DNA of 64,000 bases from the NCBI RefSeq assembly GCF_040939455.1, contig NC_134108.1, positions 85,170,001 through 85,234,000 on the forward strand, read 5' to 3'. Origin of the DNA: Microcebus murinus (Eukaryota; Chordata; Mammalia; Primates; Cheirogaleidae). The notes below the pieces were generated by a model. That model was not told where the DNA came from. It ran no database searches and worked only from the letters and a program-made list of their open reading frames with translations. Position numbers and translations under genes: made by a program. Below are positions 1 to 11,525 of the stretch, one piece after another; within the stretch, counting starts at the first letter, position 1, and each line of letters begins with the position of its first letter.

Positions 1-854
1 AATATTATATAGACTCTGAATAAACTGAAATATAATCCATGGTCTTAGATATAATGCCCTAAATTGACTAAGACAGTAATTCTTCTCAAATTAATTCACA
101 CTTGCATTTAATACAATAACAAAAATATTGCAGATTATTTTAGAAACTAATCAACATGTTCTAAAATTTATATAAGAGTAATGTTTTATAAATAGCTAAG
201 TGGTCTTTGAAAAGGAAGACTAATGGAGTGAGACTTCTTGAGCCATCTGGTATGACAGACTACAATACCCAAATGGAGGCTTTGTAGAAACAAACAATGG
301 GCCAACAGAGACCTCTGCAACAACATATGTACATATGGGGATCTTGATGTATGAGAAATTTGGCCATAATTTGATGTGAACACACGAGACTCTTTAGTAA
401 ATGGTATTAGGGATATGGTTCATTATGAGACCATAAATGAAACTGGATTACAACCTTGCACTTCATATAGAAGCAGACTCCAAATGTATTTAGAGATCTA
501 AAAGTATAAGGTAAAACGATGAACTGAAAGAAATACAGAAAAATATCTTTGTGGTTTGGGGATGGAGAAATTTTTAAATAAAACTCCCAAATACAACTCA
601 TAAAGCAAAATAATAATGGTAGTATTGTAATAATATTAGAGGATTTCTTTCTAATGAAGGACAGTAATAATAATAATGACAGATGATTGATAAATAATGC
701 ATAAACATTTTTCTATTGAAGTATACTTTATATGAGTACAGCTTAAAATGTCATATAATGTAAATGAAGTGATTCACACGGGTTTAAGTATTAGCACATT
801 TTTGCCCTAAAGTGTTCAGAAAACATTTTCTAGGAAATTGGAAAACCTTTAATA
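1..854. other. Unassigned AT-rich intronic sequence
   Basis: No gene, RNA or recognisable repeat is seen. It is presumably the far upstream part of the EYS intron that precedes the exon at 19.75 kb. Short open frames on the minus strand have no family resemblance and are expected by chance. Confidence 0.6.
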
Positions 855-871
855 AGAGAAAGAAAGAAAGA

Positions 872-932
<61 letters not shown>

Positions 933-970
933 AAGAGAGAAAGAGAGAAAGAGAGAAAAAAAGAAAGAAA

Positions 971-1067
<97 letters not shown>
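855..1067. repeat. (GAAA)n/(GA)n microsatellite
   Basis: About 210 bases of nearly pure purine: GAAA units, a GA dinucleotide core at about 891-927, mixed GAAA/GAGA, then an uninterrupted GAAA run to 1067. The lysine/glutamate-rich frame on + and the serine/leucine/phenylalanine-rich frame on - are products of the repeat, not genes. Confidence 0.98.
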
Positions 1068-1068
<1 letters not shown>

Positions 1069-3917
1069 GCCACCAACAACATTGATGCTCCAGACTTCAC
1101 AGGATAGCTTTTAGTAAGTATAGGGTCATAATATCTTAACATCAGGCTCAAAATATGAAGTATTCTTGACTCCAGTCTCTTTTTGAAGCTACAAATTCAT
1201 GCCTAAGTCACCAATATGTACTTATCTCCAAAAATATCATATGAAAATGAAATACATTCATTTATACATTTATTCAAATTTATCGAAAACCCTCTGATTG
1301 GAAGATATTATACAGAATTTTGTGAAAGTGAGACCTGGTACTTGTCCTCAGGTAATGTGCCACACATAGGTAAATTTATATTCTCTTCAAAACACATCTC
1401 AGTGGTTGTTCTATTTCATTAAGAAAGCAAATATCTCTTTAAAGTACTAAAGTAACTATTATTTTCACTTTCTGAACATACAAGTACCTTGCTTATAGCT
1501 GTTATGATGTGTTTTCTGGCTTTCTTTTTGGAAGCTTTAAATTAAACTTGCTTTCTTTATAGGCTATTTTGGGAGATTCACATTTTCTATATATTGCTAA
1601 CTATAACCAAACCACAATTTTTCATTTATAAGCAAGAGTTCTGGTTGGAAATGTAAAATCTTAAAGTCCGTGAGAAAATCAGGTGTAGCTTCACAACCTA
1701 TTTCTGTAGAGTCAGGAAGATGTATAAATAGAGCTTTAAGTGAATTTGCTACAAAAATACAATATATTTTGTTCAGGGTTTTCTTAAATTATTTCTAAAC
1801 AAGAGAATCTAATAATTATTTATTCTAAGACTATTGCAATTTTTGTCATGTTGGTAATGACTTTTATTAGCAAGTTGAATTACTTCTTTTGTTTTTATTT
1901 ATTTATTTTGATTTCAATTGTACCATGCTAACTTTTCTGCCTTCAAACAAAAGTTGTATGTGCTTACATTTTACCTTAAAAAAAGAGAGAGAGAGAGAGA
2001 GAGAAAAGAAACTGAACTACATAACTACATATAAAACTGGCATATTATATATGTATATGTAATATGCACATTTATTTTTGACTAGGCTTGGTACCACTGA
2101 ATTTTGTTTCTCTGGTGTCTAATGCATTAACATCAGCATCATTTTGTCTAATGCATTTACATGCACTGATTTTTTTCTCCTCTTTATTATGCCATGAAAA
2201 ACCAAATAACCTTGCTTCCTCAAACTTTATAGTAAGATTATAGAGATCATTCATTTTAACAATTCTTAAGCAGATAACGTTGTATTATTCATATATATGA
2301 CAAAATTAATTACAATAAACTTCATTAAATAAAGCACTTTCATATAATTAAGTTTCAACTATGGTAGGGATTGAAACTTAGTTCATGCATACACAATTAT
2401 CTCTGATTTATTTTTTCCAATATGTATGTTATGCATTTAAAGTAAAAGTTTGATTCCATTATTGCTTCATCTTCTATGACTTAGGCTTTAATTTCATATC
2501 TCAAACAATAAAACATTTTTATGCATGTTTTATGATTTTGTATGATCTGGGCCAGATTTTTATTTTAATTCATAATATTTAAATAGTTTTTTATAAGTCT
2601 AACAATTTGGCATTGCTTTTCAAATTGTCTCCTAAGACTTGGACTTTCATGAAACCTTTTATATGGAAGCTTTAAGAAGATGACCTTTCTTTTGAGTGTA
2701 GCTTACTCAATTTTAAAAAGTATTTGTTGATTATTTAATGAAACAATAATTAATGATACATTCACTGTTTATAAGCCATATAGGTCATAACCTTAGGACT
2801 TAGGGTAATAAGTAGAGTATTAGATTTAGTTTCTTCTATCTCTATAAAAGAAAATTTCCATTGAAAATCTAAATGAGGAAAAAAGCCTATGAATTATAAT
2901 ATTTAAAAATTAGGCCATATTTTCAACTTATAGACTTTTATCCAATAGGTCTCTGATTTTTCTTTTGCATCATTTTATTCACTTGCTTTAAATGTAAGTA
3001 TAACTTAAAATTTATTTATTTAATAATACAGTTAGTAATACATTCATAAAGTCTTTTAGTCTGATTTATTTTTTCAAAGTAAAAATTTATTTGCATTAAC
3101 AGAATATTTTCACATTATCAACAATATATTTATAGGCAACCAGAATCTTCATGATATTTTATAAAAATTTATGTACTTGTTGCTAAATAGCTTTCAGTTT
3201 AATAGTCATTTATTAATATCTTAACACTGCATATCCATATACACATATAGAATTCACTTACATTTAATAATTATGATGACAAAATGCTTGACATACTAGT
3301 ACATGGTTAGATGAAAAGTGGTGAGGGCTTTTGTAAATTGGAGAAATATTTTTTAGCTCAATGATTTTTAAGGATATGGTCTTGTCTTCTGGGGGCATGT
3401 TGGCAATTTCTAGGGTCATTTTCAATATTCAGAATAATTTGATGGAACATCTGGCATTTAACAGGTGGGTAGTGAATGATGAGTTTAATAAATCTTTCAA
3501 TGCACAGAACAGTTCCGTGAAAAGAAAAAATGGTTCATGGGTCACACAATTCCTAAAAGTCTTGGAATACATTAATGTGTATATAAAACCTATTTATAAA
3601 TATCTAACCTTTATCTAAACTTCATTTTACATATCAGCACAAAATATTTTTACAAAATCATTGGATATTTCAGGAATGAAACTTTTATGTTAATCAAATG
3701 AATATTATTTTTATTCAGAGATGTATTAGAGTTTGTTAACCATATTGAAAAAAATCACATCTATCTACCTGAATTTCTAATGTCAAACTATCCAGTCATT
3801 ACTGATGTCATGCTAAAGGGTAATTATGTGCATCGTTGTAAACAGCTAATCACTTCCATGTATCGTCTAGTTCAGTTATTCCATAGTATTTTTATAGAGA
3901 AATATATGCAATTACAA
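1068..3917. other. Unassigned AT-rich intronic sequence
   Basis: Nearly 2.9 kb with no gene or confidently named repeat. The only obvious structure is the short GA run at 1984-2004. Base composition is strongly AT-biased with many short A or T runs. Confidence 0.55.
1984..2004. repeat. (GA)n microsatellite
   Basis: A run of about ten GA dinucleotides directly after an A-rich stretch. Confidence 0.95.
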
Positions 3918-3930
3918 GTTAGTGGTCTTT

Positions 3931-4292
<362 letters not shown>

Positions 4293-4487
4293 TAATATAT
4301 TAGAGTTTGTACATTATATTGATTGATTTTTAATATTAAGTGTGTAGATAGCTTATGTCTACAAATTCAATTATATGAAGTAAAGAGGGTGCTACAAAAA
4401 AATCAGAAACGTACTATAAATAGAAAATATTGGTCTGATTGATTTGAGTATATCTGCTTTAGCAGATGTTTAAAAATTAAATATTAA

Positions 4488-5512
4488 TTTGCATTTCCCT
4501 GATGCTTAGTGACATTGAACATTTTTTAATATGTTTGTCAGCCATTTGTATATCTTCTTTTGAAAAATATATGTTCATGTCTTTTGTCCACTTTTTGATG
4601 AGACAAAAGATGTTTGTTTGTTTGTTTGTTTTCCTGCTGATTTGAGTTCTTTGTAAATTCTGGATATTAGCCCTTTGTTGAATGTTTAGTTTGCAAATAC
4701 TTTCTCTCATTTTGTAGATGCTTATTTGATTTTATGATTATTTCCTTTCCTGTGCAGAAACTTTTTAGTTTAATTATGTCTCATTTATTTATTTGTGTTG
4801 TTGCTGTATTTGCTTTTGTGATCTTAGTCGTAAATTCTTTGCATAAGTCAATGTCCAGAAGAGTTTTTCTTACATTTTCTTCTAGAATTATTATGGTGTC
4901 AGGTCTTACATTTAGGTTTTTAGTCCATTTTGAGTTGATTTTTGTATATAGTGAAAAATAGGGACACAATTTCATTCTTCAGTATGTGGCTATCCAATTT
5001 TCCAGCATTGTTTATTGAATAGGGTGTTCTTTATTCAATGTATGTTGTTGTCTACTTTGTTGACAGTAGGTTAGTATTAGCTATGTGGTTTTATTCTGTG
5101 TTGTCTATTCTGTTCCATTGATCTAAGTGGCTGCTCTTATACCAGTACCATGCTGTTTTGGTGTGTAAAACCACAAGGAGATACCACCTTACTCTTGTCA
5201 AAATGGCCATTATTAAAAAGTCAAAAAACAATAGATGTTGATGTGGATGAGTTGAAAAGGAAATGCTCAGTCACTGTTGGTGGGAATGTAAATTAGTACA
5301 ACCTAATTTACTGAAAAACAGTATGGAGATGCCTCAAAGAACTAAAAGTAGACCTACCATTCAATCAAGCAATTCCACTACTGAGTATTCACCCAAAGGG
5401 AAAGGACACCTGCACCTGAATGTTTACTGCAGCACAATTTACAATTGGAAAGATATAAAATCAGTCTAGGTGCCCATCAACTGATGAATGAACAAAGAAA
5501 ATGTTTTTTTAT

Positions 5513-5563
<51 letters not shown>

Positions 5564-5927
5564 GGAATGCTACTTAGCCACAAAAAAGGAATGAAATAAT
5601 GTCTTCTGCAGCAACTAGGTGGAACTGGAGACTAAGTATCCGACTTATCCTAAGTATCTCAGGAACAGAAAAACAAACACCACATATTCTCACTTATATC
5701 TGAGAGGTAAACAATGTGTATATACTGTCATAAAATGTTATAATGGACATTGGAAATTAGGAAATGGGGAGTACAACAGGGGGATGAAGGACCAATAAAT
5801 ACCTATTAGGTACAATGTACACTGTTCTGGTGACAGGTACACTAAAAGCCCTGACTTCACCATTACATAGAATTCATCTATTTAACAAAAACACTTGTAT
5901 TCCCTTAATCTATTGAAATAAAAAAGC
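4488..5927 (+). mobile_element. L1 fragment with inverted 5' part (twin priming)
   Basis: The 3' part (about 5161-5927, + strand) is the end of ORF2 plus the 3' UTR. It starts near AAAACCACAAGGAGATACC and ends in an A-rich tail after an AATAAA-like stretch. The 5' part (4488-5160) is the immediately upstream stretch of ORF2 but lies inverted: read on the minus strand it ends with GGAAATGCAAA, which is where the + part continues. A 12-base direct repeat with one mismatch (ATTAAATATTAA at 4476-4487, ATTAAATACTAA at 5928-5939) flanks the whole unit. This is the classic result of twin priming. The frames are short and broken. A (TTTG)n run lies at about 4612-4632 and an (AC)n run in the 3' part. 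Confidence 0.88.
5513..5561. repeat. (AC)n microsatellite inside the L1 3' region
   Basis: About 22 uninterrupted AC dinucleotides between TATACATAC and AATGGAATGC, a place where many L1 copies carry TATATATAC-type sequence. The repeat probably expanded after insertion. Confidence 0.97.
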
Positions 5928-5939
5928 ATTAAATACTAA

Positions 5940-6869
5940 AGGACATTAAGATTGTATTTAAAGTTTAAAAAAAAATAGATCAGATTTTTCTCAACCATGA
6001 AGATATAAGCAAAAGAGCTATGGGCCTGTTCTCCACTATAGCAAGAGCCCTCATATTGAAACAAGAAAGAACTTCAAAAGAATCATGGCTGTGTGCAGTT
6101 ATACATAGAGATATATAGGTGTATGTATAATCACCTTCATATATCATTATTAAAGTTTTTTTCTGATATTGAGTGAATTTCCTTCTTTCATACTTTTAAT
6201 AATGTAAATGAAAGTTAAATCAGTTAAATTGAGACTATAACAAAATGGTGATGTGGCTTGTATAGATACAAAAATACTAATTATACAATATTTCACAGAT
6301 ATTAATCAAAGTAAGAGTTACTTGTTAAACTATAATTCTCAAAGATGTTTTCTGAATTAATGCCATAGGAATTTCTTAGAAATTTAACACATTCTTTTGG
6401 TGCATTAAGTAGGACATAATACTAATCCAAATTGATCTTTAAATATAACAGTCAAGCTTTAAAAATAATTGATAAACTTTAGAAATACTTGAAGAATATA
6501 GACTTTATGAGTTCTTCCAATAAACAAAATAAAACAAACAAACAAAAACAGAATATTTTAAATACAAGAAAACTACCAAGGATGAAGGAAAAACTCTGGA
6601 AATAAATGGAACATGAGTGTTGAGTCTATTTAAATGTAGGTATAAAATTAAATAATCCTAAAATTTTGATTACATGCATTATACAAAAAAATTAAACAGA
6701 AGACATTATGGTGATTTGTAATTATATCTATTTTTTATTTTTCTTAAGAGAAATACAGCAACAAAATTTTAATTGTTTAATTTGAAATTAGAAACAACAG
6801 AAATAATAAAAATAAAGATATATTGCATCAAAATCATGAGATGAAAAGGAAAAAATGGAAACTTCCAGA
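5940..6869. other. Unassigned AT-rich intronic sequence
   Basis: No gene or clear repeat. A short (AAAC)n-like stretch sits at about 6529-6548. Confidence 0.5.
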
Positions 6870-8410
6870 AATAGTCTCATTTTCTAATCCCTCTAGCAAG
6901 ATATTATTAGACAATCTCTGAGGTTGTTCACTCAAGGAATAGAAGGCTAAGGAGATTATTAATATATACATTTAAGAACACAACTAATAGAGGATCAAAC
7001 CCAGAAAATATTGCAAATATCATACCACAAACCAATTTACAAAATAAAGAAATCAAATGCAAGTCATATAGCAAAACTGAAAACAAAAGGATTACATGCA
7101 CACAGAATTAATTAACATCTATTAAATTAACATATATTAAAATACCTCAAATATCAAACTAAAACAAACTCAATTCTATGTTTTTTAAACAATGTTCATT
7201 TTAACAATTTGACTTAAAAAGATTAAAAGAAATAGAATAGAAAATAATACTGGAGAGATGCTAATTAAAACAAGGCTGGAACTACATGTTTGATATATCA
7301 ATGTATCAAATTCAAGACAGAAAGTATTAAACGGATATAAAGTAGTTTACATTTAGCTTTATGTTGACATGATAATAGCATTTGCATTAAGAACAGTGCT
7401 GCCTCCTATTAATCCAGGTTCCTGAAAGTATTTAAGTATATGGACAAGTGAAAAAATGAGAAGGCATAAATTGGATAGAGGAAACAAAAGTATTATGGTT
7501 TGTAGATGAAATGATCTAGATTAATATAGAAAACTAAAAATATTGACCAAACAAAACCAAAAAACCCTTTTACAAATAAGAAAATAATTCTATATTGTGA
7601 TCTATTAAAATATCAATATAAGAAATGTATAGATTTCCAATAAAAAGCAAATGTCACTTAGAAAATAAAATGAAGGAAAATATCTCATTTATAATAGTAA
7701 TCAAAAAGATAAAATACCTAGTCATAAACTTTTATGAATACATAACAAAAGAAAACTTTATATTCTAATGTATTGAACAAAAATAATTAAATGCTTGCAA
7801 TTACATAGCATGTTCTTGGGTAGAATGGCTGAGTATTTTAAGTATGGAAATTATTTTTAAATTCATCTACAAATTTTATGTCATCTCATATAAAACAAAA
7901 ATAAAACTATCTTCTTTTGCTACAAATATATGGAAGATAAAAGTTGAAAGAAAGAATAAAAACTATAAAAGAAGAGTAACGAGAAAATATATTAAAACAA
8001 AGTAATATAACATATTCCTAAGTGTTAAATACTTTCTTTTTAGGGAGAGTATAACTCATAGATATGAGTCAGATGTATATGTAAGAGTACATATATATAC
8101 TTTTATAGATAGATTTCTAATCAATGGTAGAAAAAAAATTACTGCACTTCAAAATATATCAGATAATTCTTTCATGAAGTAAAACTATTACTTTCTAGAA
8201 GAGTATGAGCAAACATTTTTATATTCTTAATATAAGAAAGCTTTTCTAAACATGACACAAGATTCAGAAGCAATTAAAGGAAAAAATGATACAGGTGTTT
8301 GCATAAAAATATAAAACTTGTGAAGACATAAATTCAAAGACATCCAAATATCTAGAAAAATATTTACAATACATTAGACAAAATGTTATGATTTTAATTT
8401 AAGGATAATT
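6870..8410 (+). mobile_element. Old degraded L1 (ORF2 region), sense
   Basis: Degenerate but recognisable ORF2 landmarks occur in the right order on the + strand. There is an RT-domain stretch near 7440-7550 (an AGTATTATGGTTTGTAGATG-like segment corresponds to the catalytic loop). The usual CATTTATAATAGTAATCAAAAAGATAAAATACCTAG segment follows at about 7686-7722. Many stops and indels mark it as an ancient copy. Ends and subfamily are uncertain. Confidence 0.55.
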
Positions 8411-9219
8411 TATAGGTCTGTTTTTAAATATGGCAAATTGAGTACATGTGCTTCCCTCTATTTTTTTTTCCCCAAATCCACTAAAATTATGGTCAAATGG
8501 AACAAAGAGCATAGAAAAGAAGACAATAGAATTTGGGATGTTAGAAGGCAGGCAAATAAGTGGCTGGCTCAGAAGACCAGAGATACCAAACTATTAATAA
8601 ATGGGTGACAGAGGAGAAGCCATTGAGCAAGGTGAACACTCAAAAAACTGAGGAATTAGACTCACCAAGAATTTGTGATGAAATAGGATAAGTCTGAAAA
8701 TCAAAAAATTGGTTAACAGCTTATATGAGCAGTTAGGCCCTTGGATACCCTTCCTTCATCCTGTGAGATCAACTCACCCTGGAACAATACACAGAGCCCA
8801 GGGACATGGTGCAATACTATTGAGGGGAAATTAACTAACAGATTACTCAAGAAACAAAGACAACACAGTCTTTTCTACTCTTCTACTCTAAAAATGTTGG
8901 TGGTGGCCTGGCCACTCCCGCTGACTGTCACTGACTGACCCTGGGAAAAAAGAATACAAACTCTGGGAGATGGAGGGTCCTTCAACAAATCTGCCAGGTC
9001 TCTTTCTGATCACATGCAATTAAGTTGGCCACTAGCAAACTTCACTCACAAATGAATACACAGAATTTCAAACTGTATATTTTTTGGTGATTTATTTTTC
9101 AATATTAGCGGAGAGTTTATCATAGCCATATATATTATATTGTCCCCAAGGAAATAGGAGAAAGGTAGAAGAATATTTTTTTTCAGACCTACAATGTCTG
9201 AACATTTTTACTTCTCAAG
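8411..9219. other. Unassigned sequence, possibly old L1 5' region
   Basis: Less AT-rich than the neighbourhood. The first 150 bases (GAGTACATGTGCTTCCCTC and following) faintly resemble old L1 5' regions, but I cannot assign it with confidence. The 65-codon frame at 8741-8938 has no recognisable domain. Confidence 0.35.
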
Positions 9220-9231
9220 AAGCCTAACCTA

Positions 9232-9562
<331 letters not shown>

Positions 9563-9738
9563 AAGCCTAACCTAAAAGTAATATGTATCACTTAAAATAA
9601 GAAGTAAACTAAAAAAAAAAAAAAAAAGGAGATGAGGATTTTAGGAAACTAAAGAAAGATTTCCATCCTAGAATATAGAAATTAAAATCCACAAGTTGAA
9701 AGTGAAGAGACACTTCTGAAGACACTGTGTAGTGAGTC

Positions 9739-10325
9739 TGTCAGGGTTGATTATTAGGGGTGTTGTCCCAGTTCTTTGGCTCCTTGCTTGGAAAAATCAC
9801 AAGCAGGCCGGGTGTGGCAGAGTGATCACAGACACTTAGCACTTCCACACTAGCAGCTTTTATTGCAGGTTTTTCAGCACAGGAAGTGAAAGTACATTTC
9901 CTGAGGGGAAATGGGTCTATCTCCATGAGTGGAGAAGACACTGGGTCTTACCACACTTCTACTTTTATATCTATGCCTTATGATATGCTAAATGGGAGAC
10001 AGAATAGTCATTATTTTCCTGGGTAAAGGGTGGAGAGTTCTTAGAGCTAAGCGCCCTCTCCAATTTTTTCCTTATAGGATAAATTCCAGGGGTTGCTATA
10101 AAATTTGTATACTGTCATAGCACTGCTGGGTGTGATTTTTGCTGTGCTAATGTATGTTAATTGAAAAAAAGGTTACCTTTCAATATGAGCTCCTACTTTC
10201 TGGGCATGCTACTGGCCAGGAAAAGTCCCTAACCTCAAGTTCCTGCTGTTTCAGATTTGGTTCTAAATACTCGTTGGCCTCCTCTATTTTGCCCCCCTCC
10301 TTTCTTCCTGTGGTTAGTGTTGCCA
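9739..10325 (-). mobile_element. LTR-like block, antisense (probable endogenous retroviral LTR)
   Basis: Read on the minus strand the block has a U3-like part, a poly(A) signal (AATAAA, complement at 9858-9863), and a roughly 120-base U5-like end finishing in CA at 9739 (TGTCAGGG on +). I do not recognise the family and found no convincing 4-6 base duplication, so the outer (U3) boundary near 10325 is a guess. An A17 run at about 9611-9627 lies just outside. Confidence 0.4.
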
Positions 10326-11511
10326 ACCTGTATTTGTCACTAATAAGCCTATGGATCTATACAGGAGAGATATCTCTAAAGAAAATAAATAATAAGGCTG
10401 ACAAGAAAATCCAATGTATTTTAAATATTGAATAACATTAGGGAGCAATTATGGTTTGCATACTTAGAATAATAACTAAACAAAATTTTAAAAAATATGG
10501 TGAATACTATTTAGAAAAAAAACAATGGTTCAGAAAAAGTGAATATATACTACCTGTTTCAGCTGTACATGTCATTGATAAAGTCATAATCATATTAAAT
10601 TAATAGAAACTTAACAAAAAATTGACATAATCATATTGGGAGAATGATAAAAGGGGTTGAAGTGTGTGTGTGCACACGCGCTTGTGTTTGTGTGTGTGTA
10701 TTTTGAGGTGGGAAGTAGTGTAAGAAATGTAAATGTTTATTTTCCATAGATGAAGTCAATGGATAATGTCTAATTTTTAAAAAAACAATAAGTATGAAGC
10801 ACATTATTTGGAAATATTAAGATAAAAGAAGATAAACAGTTAAATATTTTAAAGTATTTTTATATATGCAGCATGATGAGTTGAAAATGGTAGATCAATA
10901 GATATCTGTATTTATGACAAGAATATTTACATATTATTTGATAAAAATAAAAATGAAAAATTAATCATAAGATTAAAACATGGAAATAAGTTTAAAACCA
11001 AAAGTGCATTTCAAACAATTTGGACATATTCCAGGGCATCAGAAGGTAGACCTTTCTAAGAACATCCCAATAAACTTCCAACCAATGACCATTAGAAGGC
11101 AACATATTGTTGGGTTAGTTTTGCAGTGTACAGGGGAGAAATGAAAGAGGCTAGAGTGAATTATACAAAAAACAAAGGAAGTATTAATATCTTATTTTCT
11201 CTTGAACTAATTATAAAATCAGGATTAAAAATATGAAGAACTCATCTATCTATAAAAATGAAAAATAAAAATTTTTCAAAACAATTTTTAAAAAAAACAA
11301 ATAGTGTAGAAATATTGCCTCAAATAGGTACCTATTAAGAAACAAAAATATAAATGGCCAGTAACTGTATAAAAAGATATGTGCAGTTATTTATAAATTA
11401 AACAAATGAAAATCATTGCAAAAAAGATAGTTTTTTCCAGTGAGGTTGGTAAATATTAAAACATTTTGTGATATTCAGATCTCTCCAGGGTTTGGGAATC
11501 CCAGCATTCTT
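10326..11511. other. Unassigned AT-rich intronic sequence
   Basis: No gene or named repeat is seen. An imperfect GT-rich stretch with a CACACGCG interruption lies at about 10662-10702. Confidence 0.5.
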
Positions 11512-11525
11512 AAATATCAGAAATG

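Noticed and set aside
812..1151. 100-codon frames on both strands rich in Lys/Glu and Ser/Leu/Phe
   Set aside because: They are translations of the GAAA/GA microsatellite with no non-repeat coding content.
5513..5561. Regular array considered as CRISPR-like
   Set aside because: Plain AC dinucleotide repeat; no spacer structure, and the host is a primate.
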